NCBI GenBank assembly: GCA_965662355.1
Contig: CBFIHP010000033.1
Span: forward strand, 1 to 40,139
DNA: 40,139 nucleotides
Direction of reading: 5' to 3'
From: GCA-2683825 sp965662355
GTDB taxonomy: Bacteria > Planctomycetota > UBA1135 > GCA-002686595
The position numbers and the translations under genes are program-made. The stretch's first letter is position 1. Every line of letters starts with the position of its first letter. The notes beneath the pieces were generated by a model. The model did no database searches. It was not told the origin of the DNA and was given only the letters and a program-made list of their open reading frames with translations. Positions 32,069 to 39,672 of this stretch are shown here, in pieces.

Positions 32069-33082
32069 ATGAAGCCCCAGCTCGAATTCCCCGAGGACCC
32101 TCTCCAGCGTTTCCTGACCCTGGCGGAAGCCATTGCGACCAAGAAACGCTGGTTCCACGGCTGGTCCATGCTGCGCTTCGCCGCCCTCGGCCTGCAAACG
32201 GTTCCCGGAGATCCGGTCGAGCTCGTCGAGCGCCTAGAGAGAGTCGTGAAGGAGCTCGACGACAATTTCAGCTGGCTTTCTTCGATCGGCAAGGACCTAC
32301 GCTTCTGCCTGGCCGCAGCGATCCTGCGCCACGGAGGCAACGGTGTCGAATTCGCCAAGACCCTGGGCACGGCCCGAACCTGGTTCCGCGAAGCGAAGCT
32401 CTCGCGCAGCGAGATTCACGAAGCACTCGCCACTATCGTCCTGATCGATGCCAGTGCCGACGGCCGCCCGACCCGGGATCAGGTCTTCCGCTTGGCGGAG
32501 GTTCATCAAGGCATGCGCAGGGTGAGCCGCTTTATCACGCACACCGACGACTACCCCGCCGCCGCACTCCTGGCCCAACGCGGTGACGACCTGGGGACGA
32601 TCGAGAAGCGCCTCGGCAGTCTCTACGAGAACCTGCGCCAGCTACGCTTCAAGAGCGGCAACGACCTGCAACTAGCCACGCATCTCTTGTACTTCGCGGA
32701 TGTCGAGGATCAGGTCATCGCCAGCCGCTTCCATGCTCTCTACAAGGCCTTCGCGAACGAGGGGCTGCACATGCACCGTGGTGACTACGACGAGATTGCG
32801 TCGCTGAGCCTTCTGGATCATGATCCGTCGGCCATCGTCCAGCGCGTCCTCAGCGACCGCGAAACGCTGCGCGAACGCCTGCGCCCCAAACCCAGCAAGC
32901 AAGAGGGTTTCACCTTCGCCAGCACAACGACCTTCCTCACCTTCGCGGTGCGCAACCGCAAACTGCACATCATCAACGACGCGGTCAACCTGGCCCAGGT
33001 CATCTCGTTGATCCAAGCCCAGCAGGCGGCCGCCGCGGTTGCGGCTTCCTCGGCGGCGGCGGCATCGGCCGGCGCTGGCTAG
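32069..33082 (+). CDS. DUF4003-like cytoplasmic protein
   Basis: This 337-residue, helix-rich protein has no signal peptide. Central segments match the DUF4003 pattern: SWLSSIGKDLRFCLAAAIL, RFITHTDDYPAAALLAQRG, LYENLRQLRFKSGNDLQLAT and DYDEIASLSLL. The DDYP and KGNDLQ-type positions are the most characteristic. Function is unknown. The last 25 residues are almost only alanine, serine and glutamine (QQAAAAVAASSAAAASAGAG), probably disordered. A TAGGCT hexamer is 6 nt before the ATG, a leaderless arrangement. The YHS lipoprotein starts 21 bp after its stop, so the two are likely co-transcribed. Confidence 0.7.
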   Translation: MKPQLEFPEDPLQRFLTLAEAIATKKRWFHGWSMLRFAALGLQTVPGDPVELVERLERVVKELDDNFSWLSSIGKDLRFCLAAAILRHGGNGVEFAKTLGTARTWFREAKLSRSEIHEALATIVLIDASADGRPTRDQVFRLAEVHQGMRRVSRFITHTDDYPAAALLAQRGDDLGTIEKRLGSLYENLRQLRFKSGNDLQLATHLLYFADVEDQVIASRFHALYKAFANEGLHMHRGDYDEIASLSLLDHDPSAIVQRVLSDRETLRERLRPKPSKQEGFTFASTTTFLTFAVRNRKLHIINDAVNLAQVISLIQAQQAAAAVAASSAAAASAGAG

Positions 33083-33103
33083 ACGCTTCCCCGCCGCAGC
33101 ATC

Positions 33104-33595
33104 ATGAGCAGATTCCTTTCCACCCTGTGCCTGACCCTCCTTATCTTAGCCTTCAGCGGATGCAACCGGGCAGATTCGGGGTCTCGCCCCCTGCACAACG
33201 CCGACAAGAACGGCCTGGCGATCGAAGGCTATGACCCGGTTGCGTACTTCCCGGAGGGTGGTGGTCTTCCGCGCAAAGGTCGGCTCACGATCATCGATCA
33301 GCACGTAGGACTCACGTATCGTTTCGCGACGGAGGCAAACCGTGCGCGCTTCCAGGAGAACGCCGAACGATACGCCCCGGCCTTCGGCGGCTGGTGTGCC
33401 TGGGCGATGGTCCAGGGGGATCGCGTCGATGTCGATCCGCGCTCCTTTCTGGTCGAAGATGGCCGCTTGCTCCTCTTCTACGATGGGTTCTTCGCGGACA
33501 CGCGGGCTAGCTGGCGTGAAGCAAGTAGCCCGGCGCTGGGGCAAGACGCCGATTCCCACTGGGCGGTGATCGTGCGCGAAGCCAGCGCGCGCTGA
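33104..33595 (+). CDS. YHS-domain lipoprotein
   Basis: This 163-residue protein has a lipoprotein signal with lipobox FSGC (SRFLSTLCLTLLILAFSGC). The YHS unit follows: GYDPVAYFPEGGG, YAPAFGGWCAWAMVQGDRV, DVDPRSFLVEDGRLLLFYDG and FFADTRASWREAS. It is closely similar to the first unit of the tandem YHS protein at 10054-10929, so the two are paralogues. The single cysteine in GGWCA and nearby residues may bind metal, which is inference. It follows the DUF4003-like gene by 21 bp, and the candidate selenoprotein rhodanese is 289 bp downstream. Confidence 0.82.
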   Translation: MSRFLSTLCLTLLILAFSGCNRADSGSRPLHNADKNGLAIEGYDPVAYFPEGGGLPRKGRLTIIDQHVGLTYRFATEANRARFQENAERYAPAFGGWCAWAMVQGDRVDVDPRSFLVEDGRLLLFYDGFFADTRASWREASSPALGQDADSHWAVIVREASAR

Positions 33596-33884
33596 GCGTC
33601 GATCAAAGAACCAGCGATCTCTCTCCGGCTCCGGTAGACTGGGCTGCCGCTCCTCGCGACGCTCCAATTCAAACGGAGACACCCAGCATGCCCTGGACAG
33701 TGACTCCGATGCGATCGAAGTGCGACGGGCCGGGGGTGGTTTCTATGCCCAGTTCCAATGCCGCAACCTGAGCACACTCCCGCGGGCCGAGGTGTTGACA
33801 CAATACCTGTTGCATCGAATGGGTCCCGCGCGTACATCGTCTACGCACGCCCCCACAAAGCTACGTTGAAATCCAAGGCAAAGC

Positions 33885-34787
33885 ATGCGATCCATTATCA
33901 CGTTCGTCGTTGGCTCTTTGTTGGCTCCATTCGGATCGGCCATGCAGGAGACGTCCCGTGGCGCGTTTCCCAACGGACACCTCTTGGTCGATACCGACGC
34001 GTTTCCCAACGGACACCTCTTGGTCGATACCGACTGGGTCGCAAAGCACAAGGCCGATAAGGGCTTGCGCTTGGTCGATGTACGCTCGGCGCGGGACTAT
34101 GGCCTCGGCCACATCCCCGGTGCAGTCAGCATCCCGACCAAGGCGACGTTCGCACCCAAGGGGCCCAGCGGCGTGATCGGTTCGGCCGAGCAAGTCGCGA
34201 AGCTGTTCGGTGCCCAGGGAATCGACCTCGAAACGAGGGTCGTGCTCTACGACGAAGGCAGGAGTACCGCGGCCGCGCGTGTTTTCTGGACGCTGGAGGT
34301 CTTCGGGCACAGAAAGGTCAGTGTAGTCGATGGTGGGTTCGCCAGGTGGAAAGCCGATGATCGCGAACTGACGAAGGAGGCGACGCAGGTCACTTCCAGG
34401 ACGTTCAAGCCGAAGCAGCCCGCGAGCTACCTATCGACCATGGATACGGTGCTCGAGGATGTCGAAGACGAGGAGGTCGTCATGCTGGATGCGCGCAGCC
34501 AGCGCGAGTTCAAAGGCGGGCGGATCCCGATGGCCGTGCACATCGAGTGGCTCGACAACTACACCAAGGGAGATGTTCCCATTTTCAAGACGCCCAAGGA
34601 CCTGCACCAGCTATACACGGCAGCCGGAGTCACTTCGGACAAACGGGTACACGCCTACTGACACTCGGGCCAAAGGTCGTCGGTGACGTACCTGACCTTG
34701 CGCCTTCTCGGCTTCCAGCAACCGACCAACTACGACGGCTCGTGGCAGGAGTGGAGGAAGGACGAGTTCGCTCCCGTCGAGAAATAG
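33885..34787 (+). CDS. Two-domain rhodanese-type sulfurtransferase, probable selenoprotein (in-frame TGA at catalytic Cys)
   Basis: The ATG at 33885 opens a reading frame that meets TGA at 34659-34661 and then stays open to TAG at 34785-34787, 300 residues in all. Signal peptide MRSIITFVVGSLLAPFGSA is followed by two rhodanese domains like SseA/TST. The first is inactive, with LYDEGRSTAAARVFW where Asp holds the Cys position. In the second, the active loop reads HAY-TGA-HSGQRSSV, with TGA at residue 259 exactly where the catalytic Cys of C-x-x-G-x-R belongs. The frame then gives the family end TYLTLRLLGF, NYDGSWQEW, PVEK. An ordinary gene caller stops at 34661. A SECIS-like hairpin follows at 34674-34693. 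A 36-bp tandem duplication lies at 33962-34033. It would transfer sulfur from thiosulfate or mercaptopyruvate. A nonsense mutation is the main alternative. Confidence 0.8.
33962..34033 (+). repeat. 36-bp perfect tandem duplication in the rhodanese gene
   Basis: Two identical 36-bp copies (33962-33997 and 33998-34033) encode the 12-residue unit AFPNGHLLVDTD twice, in frame. The unit lies between the signal peptide and the first rhodanese domain, so the duplication does not disturb the fold. It looks like a recent replication slippage event, or an assembly artefact. Confidence 0.9.
34674..34693 (+). promoter_or_regulatory. Candidate bacterial SECIS element
   Basis: An 8-bp stem (34674-34681 with 34685-34693, one bulged U at 34689) encloses the 3-nt loop GGU at 34682-34684. 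It starts 12 nt after the TGA. Bacterial SelB-binding hairpins have an apical loop with G and U and a bulged U at a similar distance. An alternative longer fold pairs AAGGUC with GACCUU outside an inner GUC/GAC helix and keeps the same GGU loop. Confidence 0.6.
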
Positions 34788-35021
34788 TGGCGCCCGATCG
34801 CTCCGGGTCCTTGAGGGGCCGGACTCTCGTGTAGGCTTCAAGGCTTACCTACGAACAAAAGAGAAGACATCTACGCACTAGAACGGAAAGGCGGCGGGTT
34901 TTCCGCCACCATTCCTGCACAGAAGAAAGCCACGGGTCCGTCAAAGGTTGTCGGGGTTTAGAATTGTAGTTGGGTCACTAATAAAGGGCTTCGCGTCGTC
35001 ACTCGGCCGGGCTCCCCACAT

Positions 35022-37598
35022 ATGCTTCAGTTTCCCCTCTCCCGAATCGCTGCCCTCACCACACTCTTCTTCCTCACGACAACAGCGGATGCGCAGACCG
35101 TCAGCGGCCTGCAAGGCTTCCACCGTGATGGTCAGTCCTACCTGACCTGGAATGAACTCGCGGGTACCAATCAGCGTTATCGGGTTTATCGTTCAGACGC
35201 TCCGATCCGCTCTGCGGCCAACTTGAATTTCGCCGTCGAGTTGGGGGAAGTCGATGACCGTAGTTCCGACAACCGACCGCGCTCTGGCGCGAGTGGGGGT
35301 GCGAACATCAACTGGATCATCCAGCCTGGTGGGACACAATTGGCGGACTCGGTGGGGCTCTATGTTCACACGCTACGCAACGTCGGCACCTCGACGGGGC
35401 ACTACGCCGTCATGGCCGTCCAGGGCGGAACCGAGACACGCGTGATCTCGGCTGGGCAGAATACGACGAGTATCTCCGCGGAAAGCGCGGCACCTCCTCA
35501 GCCCGTCCTGCAGCTGGTCAACGGCAACGTGGAGATCTTTGCCCATTGGACGTCGCATGTCGATACGCCCTTCCAACCGGCGCTTTCGATCCTGCCGAGC
35601 CACGGACACAACTTCATCTTCGAACCGGGGACCACCCCGGGTCCGCGTGGACTCCTGGTGCGGCTGCATGCCGCAGGACAGCAATACACGATCGGCTGGC
35701 CCCATCGCTTCGAGGTGCAGAGTGACGTCGACATCCTGGCCCTCAGCGACGCCTTCCCCGGTGGCGCATGGACCCTTTGGATCGGAGCCCAGGAGGCATA
35801 TCCCAAGGCAACGACCAATCCGAACGCACAGGTGCATTTCGTAACGCTGCGTCGCGTCATGTGGACAACGGATTGGATTGCAGCACGTCTGGGGGTCGGA
35901 CATGATCCCGATCGCCTGTACGCCGCGGGCGGTTCGATGGGCGCCATGGGCAGCTACTACCTGGCCACCGAATATCCGGATCGCTTCGCAGCGATCCTCG
36001 CGCGCAACGCGAACTTCAACTTGACCGCACGGGACGTCAACAACATCGCCTTCATCGAGGGGCTCTTCGGTGGCTTTGGCTTGAACCTGACAATCGCGGC
36101 CGGCACGCCCTCGGCGGGCTTGCGTGTCTATGACCGCCTGAACGCCTCCGCCATTCCGCCCTTCCAGCTCAATGCGCCCGGCCCGATCATTCGCACGATC
36201 AATGGCCGCAACGACACGACGGTGGGCTGGTCGAGCGCCCCGGAGCTGTACACCGCCCTGGCAGCGATTTATCAGCCGGCCGTGCATTACTTCGATGAAC
36301 GTTCGCACAACCCCTTCGGTTTTTGGCAGGGCGTGGAGCGCGCCTTGCTCGCGCGAACATTCGCAACCCACCGTGACCGCCCGTCTCTGCACTTCAGTCG
36401 GCTCACGCTCGACGACAACGCGGGCTCTGGACTCTCCGCGAACGGGGATCCTGTGGGGTGCTTGAGCTGCTACATCGATTACGACTTGCAGACAGCTCGC
36501 GCCGACACGCTTTCCTGTCAGTTCGACGTCTTCCTCCGCAACCAAGGCGCCCTCGACGATGCTCCTCTGGGCACGGCCCAGGTTGTACTGACACCGGGAC
36601 GCACGGCACCCTTCGCGCTCGAGCCCGGGGCGGCGGTGATGTTCACGCTGAGCGAGAGCAACGTCGTACTCGATAGCCAGATCTTGATCGCGGACGGTTC
36701 CGGTCGCGTCCACACGGCAGCGGTTCCGATCTCGTTGGCTCCGCGACGCGCTCTGTTCCAGCGCCTGGACACACCCACAAACCTACCGCGCGTCGATTCC
36801 TTCTCCGCTTCGAGCACACTGATCACAGCGGGCGACCCGGTCACCTTGTCCTGGATGACGACCAACGCCAATGTGGTCAACCTGGACAATGGCATCGGAG
36901 CCGTCGCGCTCGATGGAAGCCGTAGCGTGAACCCGACGGTGACGACTTCCTACGTGTTGACGGCCTCGGGTGCAGGTGCCAGTGCCTCTTCGAGTGTCAC
37001 CGTGACGGTCAGCGGCGGAGGTCCCGCCGCACCCACGATCGATTCGTTCAGCGCTTCACCAAGCTCGCTGAACACGGGCGAAAGCACACGACTCGCGTGG
37101 ACGACGACGGGCGCCAGCTCGGTCTCGATCAGAGGCATCGGAGGGGTGGCCGTGGATGGCAATCGACTCGTGGCTCCCACGGCGACCATGAGCTATGTCC
37201 TGACCGCTACCGGAGCCGGTGGGACCACTACCGCCACGGTCACAGTAACCGTCACGATCCCCGAGGGGCCGGTGCTCGGTGTCGAGGTCACGGGACTTCC
37301 CACGTCGGTCAACCGCGGCGACGATCAATCGATGGTCGTGTCGATCACGAACTCGGGAACGCAAGCGTCCGAGAACTTGACCGCATCCGTCGACGTGACG
37401 GGTACGGGTGAAATCGAACTGCGGGATCCTCGCAGCTCGACACAAAACGTGGCCGCCATCGCCGCCGGTACCAGCCGCAACGCCTCCTGGACGGTGCGCA
37501 CGCGTAAAGAAGGCAACGTGACGCTCACTATCAACGTGACGAACGCCTCGGGTCAGCTCGTCGGAACCGTCACGAAGACGATGGCGATCCAGAACTGA
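35022..37598 (+). CDS. Secreted modular esterase-like protein with Ig-like repeats
   Basis: This 858-residue protein has a signal peptide (LQFPLSRIAALTTLFFLTTTADA). An N-terminal fibronectin-like domain covers about 25-150 (GYSYLTWNE-type strands, RYRVYRSDA). An alpha/beta-hydrolase region at about 180-450 has the nucleophile elbow AAGGSMGAMGSYYLA, where Ser lies in G-G-S-M-G. A likely acid is in the NGRNDTTVGW region and a late His in FDERSHNPFGFW. Two Ig-like repeats of about 75 residues follow (IDSFSASPSSLNTGE onwards, each ending SYVLTA). A CARDB-like domain ends the protein. It probably acts on extracellular esters; the substrate is unknown. The 234-bp region upstream holds no gene, only a short GGCGG/CCGCC hairpin (34890-34907). 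Confidence 0.75.
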   Translation: MLQFPLSRIAALTTLFFLTTTADAQTVSGLQGFHRDGQSYLTWNELAGTNQRYRVYRSDAPIRSAANLNFAVELGEVDDRSSDNRPRSGASGGANINWIIQPGGTQLADSVGLYVHTLRNVGTSTGHYAVMAVQGGTETRVISAGQNTTSISAESAAPPQPVLQLVNGNVEIFAHWTSHVDTPFQPALSILPSHGHNFIFEPGTTPGPRGLLVRLHAAGQQYTIGWPHRFEVQSDVDILALSDAFPGGAWTLWIGAQEAYPKATTNPNAQVHFVTLRRVMWTTDWIAARLGVGHDPDRLYAAGGSMGAMGSYYLATEYPDRFAAILARNANFNLTARDVNNIAFIEGLFGGFGLNLTIAAGTPSAGLRVYDRLNASAIPPFQLNAPGPIIRTINGRNDTTVGWSSAPELYTALAAIYQPAVHYFDERSHNPFGFWQGVERALLARTFATHRDRPSLHFSRLTLDDNAGSGLSANGDPVGCLSCYIDYDLQTARADTLSCQFDVFLRNQGALDDAPLGTAQVVLTPGRTAPFALEPGAAVMFTLSESNVVLDSQILIADGSGRVHTAAVPISLAPRRALFQRLDTPTNLPRVDSFSASSTLITAGDPVTLSWMTTNANVVNLDNGIGAVALDGSRSVNPTVTTSYVLTASGAGASASSSVTVTVSGGGPAAPTIDSFSASPSSLNTGESTRLAWTTTGASSVSIRGIGGVAVDGNRLVAPTATMSYVLTATGAGGTTTATVTVTVTIPEGPVLGVEVTGLPTSVNRGDDQSMVVSITNSGTQASENLTASVDVTGTGEIELRDPRSSTQNVAAIAAGTSRNASWTVRTRKEGNVTLTINVTNASGQLVGTVTKTMAIQN

Positions 37599-37643
37599 TC
37601 ACGCCCCCCCGTCGAATAGTGTCTGAGGCGGTACGTCGGGGGG

Positions 37644-39089
37644 TCAGGCGGAGTCGGGGGTTTTCCAGGCCACGAGGCCGCGCTCTTCGGGCGTGCCGGG
37701 GATGGTGTTGTCGAGGAGGAGTGCGGCCAGGGCGCCGGTGGCCATGCCGGTTTGGCCGATGGTCTGAATGACATTGGCGAGCATGGCGAGAGTCGCCTGG
37801 AGAGTGGTGGCATCGGGCTGCTGGCTGCCCCATTGGAGGGGGTTGGCGGCGAAGTACTCCGGCAAGGAGAGGCCCATGAAGATGGCGAAGCCGAGGATGA
37901 AGAGGTTGCGGGCGGAGTTCAGGTCGATGAACTGCAAGTTCGAGAGTCCTACCGCGGCGATCATGCCGAACATGACGCAGTACATGCCGCCCACGATGGG
38001 CTGTGGGATGGTGGTGAAGATGGCGCCGAACTTTCCGACCATGGCGAGGATCAGCATGATCACCGCGCCGACTTGCACGACGCGACGACTACCGACGCGG
38101 GTCAAGCCGATGGCACCGATGTTCTCGCTATAGGAGGTCGTACCGTTACCGGTGCCGAAGATGCCCGCGACGAGACAACCGATGCCTTCCATACCGATCC
38201 CGCGATTGATGGTGGTGGCGTTCGGCACGCGGGCACCCGAGAGGCGCGAACATGCGTAGTAGTCCCCCACGGATTCCACCATCGAGGCCAGGTAGCCCGC
38301 TAGCATGCCCACGATCGCGCCGGCCCCGAAGATGGGCATGCCCCACTGGAAGGGATACGGAACGCGGAACCACGGTGCCGCCTCCAGGTTCGTCGTCGAG
38401 ACATACCCGGGATGGCCCGCCTCGAAAAAGCCCGCAAGTGTGCAGATCCAGGCGACGCTCCACGCACCTACGATGCCGAGGAGAATCGGAAACAGCTCGA
38501 AGACGCGGTGCCGCGTTCGCAAGTATTGGCTGAAGAGAATGATCAGGACAATCGTCAGCCCGCCGATTCCCCAGTGCGTGCCTGCGACGGGGGCTCCGAA
38601 CTTGAAGAGCGCGAGTCCGATCAAGGCGATCGTCGGCGCGATCGTGATCGGCCCGACGAAGCGCAACAGCTTGCCGACCAGACCGCTGTAGCCGACGAGA
38701 ATCTCGGCCACCGCACCCGCGATCACAGCACCTTGGACATGTTGCAAGCGAACCTGCCAGCCCTCGTTGGCCAGGGCCGCCATGCCACAGATGGCAAAGG
38801 TCGGCGCCAGAAAGGAAAAGGTCCCGCCCTGCACCAACGGCAGACGGTTGCCGAGGGTCGTCTGCATGAGCGTCGTGATCCCACTGACGAAGAACATGGT
38901 CGAGATCAGCCAGCCGATCGCGGCCGGATCGTCCTCCATGCCGAAGGCCGGAGCCAGGAGCAGGGGGATGGCCACCGTCGAGCCGAACATCGTCAGGTAG
39001 TGCTGGAATCCCAGCCCAAGACTCTCGAGCAGCGGCGGCTTGTCGTCGATCCCGTAGATCAACCCCTTCGATCCGTTCCCGTTCTTCAC
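37644..39089 (-). CDS. NCS2 family uracil/xanthine permease
   Basis: This 481-residue protein has a large number of hydrophobic segments and the NCS2 fold. Signatures are LGLGFQHYLTMFGSTVAIPL, LPLVQGGTFSFLAPTFAI, the conserved glutamate region MVESVGDYYA and GIFGTGNGTTSYSENIGAIGLT. The GTGNGTTSYSEN stretch is diagnostic for nucleobase carriers. Given the cytosine deaminase divergently transcribed next to it and the pyrimidine genes at 1641-10045, uptake of uracil or cytosine is likely, but xanthine or uric acid is possible. AAGGAG is upstream of the ATG at 39089. Downstream, a CCCCCCG/CGGGGGG repeat may form a weak bidirectional terminator with the convergent gene. Confidence 0.88.
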   Translation of the reverse strand: MKNGNGSKGLIYGIDDKPPLLESLGLGFQHYLTMFGSTVAIPLLLAPAFGMEDDPAAIGWLISTMFFVSGITTLMQTTLGNRLPLVQGGTFSFLAPTFAICGMAALANEGWQVRLQHVQGAVIAGAVAEILVGYSGLVGKLLRFVGPITIAPTIALIGLALFKFGAPVAGTHWGIGGLTIVLIILFSQYLRTRHRVFELFPILLGIVGAWSVAWICTLAGFFEAGHPGYVSTTNLEAAPWFRVPYPFQWGMPIFGAGAIVGMLAGYLASMVESVGDYYACSRLSGARVPNATTINRGIGMEGIGCLVAGIFGTGNGTTSYSENIGAIGLTRVGSRRVVQVGAVIMLILAMVGKFGAIFTTIPQPIVGGMYCVMFGMIAAVGLSNLQFIDLNSARNLFILGFAIFMGLSLPEYFAANPLQWGSQQPDATTLQATLAMLANVIQTIGQTGMATGALAALLLDNTIPGTPEERGLVAWKTPDSA

Positions 39090-39113
39090 TTCGACTCCTT
39101 GGACATACAGCGT

Positions 39114-39143
39114 TTGGGGGCTCGCGCCCCTACAGGCTATGCT
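39114..39143 (+). promoter_or_regulatory. Probable promoter and operator-like repeat of the cytosine deaminase gene
   Basis: TTGGGG (39114-39119) and TATGCT (39138-39143) are 18 bp apart and end 26 bp before the ATG at 39170. Within the spacer, GGGGC and GCCCC form an inverted repeat with a TCGC loop (39117-39130). It could be an operator for the divergent permease/deaminase region. The assignment is by inspection. Confidence 0.35.
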
Positions 39144-39169
39144 GAGCGCACAATGGGAGGAAAGAAGAG

Positions 39170-39610
39170 ATGAGCGACAGCTTTCTCCAAGCGGCGATCG
39201 ACGAAGCGAAAAAAGGCCTGGCGGAGGGCGGAATTCCGATCGGCTCGGTCCTCGTCATCGACGGCAAAATCGTCGGTCGCGGGCACAACCGTCGCGTCCA
39301 AAAGGAAAGTGCCATCCTGCACGCCGAGATGGACTGCCTCGAGAACGCCGGGCGCCTGAAGGCCTCCGACTACGCCCGCGCGACCCTGTACTCGACGCTT
39401 TCGCCCTGCGACATGTGCAGCGGCACGGCTCTGCTCTACAAAATTCCGCGCGTCGTGATCGGCGAGAACGAGAACTTCAAGGGCCCTGAGGAGTACGTCG
39501 CCTCGCGCGGCGTCCAGCTGGACCTGCGCAACGATGCCGGGTGCATCGCCATGATGAAGAAGTTCGTCGAGGACCGGCCCGATCTGTGGAACGAGGACAT
39601 CGGGACTTGA
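39170..39610 (+). CDS. Cytosine deaminase (yeast Fcy1-type)
   Basis: This 146-residue zinc deaminase has His51 and Glu53 in HAEMDCLENAGR, and Cys80 and Cys83 in STLSPCDMCSGTALLYKI, the CDA-fold zinc and proton-shuttle residues. The segment RVVIGENENFKGPEEYVASRGV matches the fungal-type cytosine deaminase, and the length is close to that enzyme. It converts cytosine to uracil and ammonia, supplying the reductive pyrimidine pathway. Guanine deaminase is a less likely alternative. GGAGG lies 10 nt before the ATG. It is followed by an OPT transporter gene after 62 bp. Confidence 0.88.
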   Translation: MSDSFLQAAIDEAKKGLAEGGIPIGSVLVIDGKIVGRGHNRRVQKESAILHAEMDCLENAGRLKASDYARATLYSTLSPCDMCSGTALLYKIPRVVIGENENFKGPEEYVASRGVQLDLRNDAGCIAMMKKFVEDRPDLWNEDIGT

Positions 39611-39672
39611 AACGGTCCTTTCTGATACAAACTTGGCCCTTCTCCCCGCGTCCGTAACCGGAGCAGCACGTC

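Noticed and set aside
33885..34661. Reading the rhodanese as a normal 258-residue protein ending at TGA
   Set aside because: It would lose the catalytic residue and the conserved end of the active domain, while the frame continues unbroken through exactly those segments.
34885..34907. Hairpin GGCGG/CCGCC after the rhodanese gene
   Set aside because: Two competing stems, no T tract, and about 100 bp from the stop; not convincing as terminator or riboswitch.
37604..37645. CCCCCCG/CGGGGGG inverted repeat between convergent genes
   Set aside because: Long loop of about 26 nt and no T tract; could be chance in GC-rich sequence.
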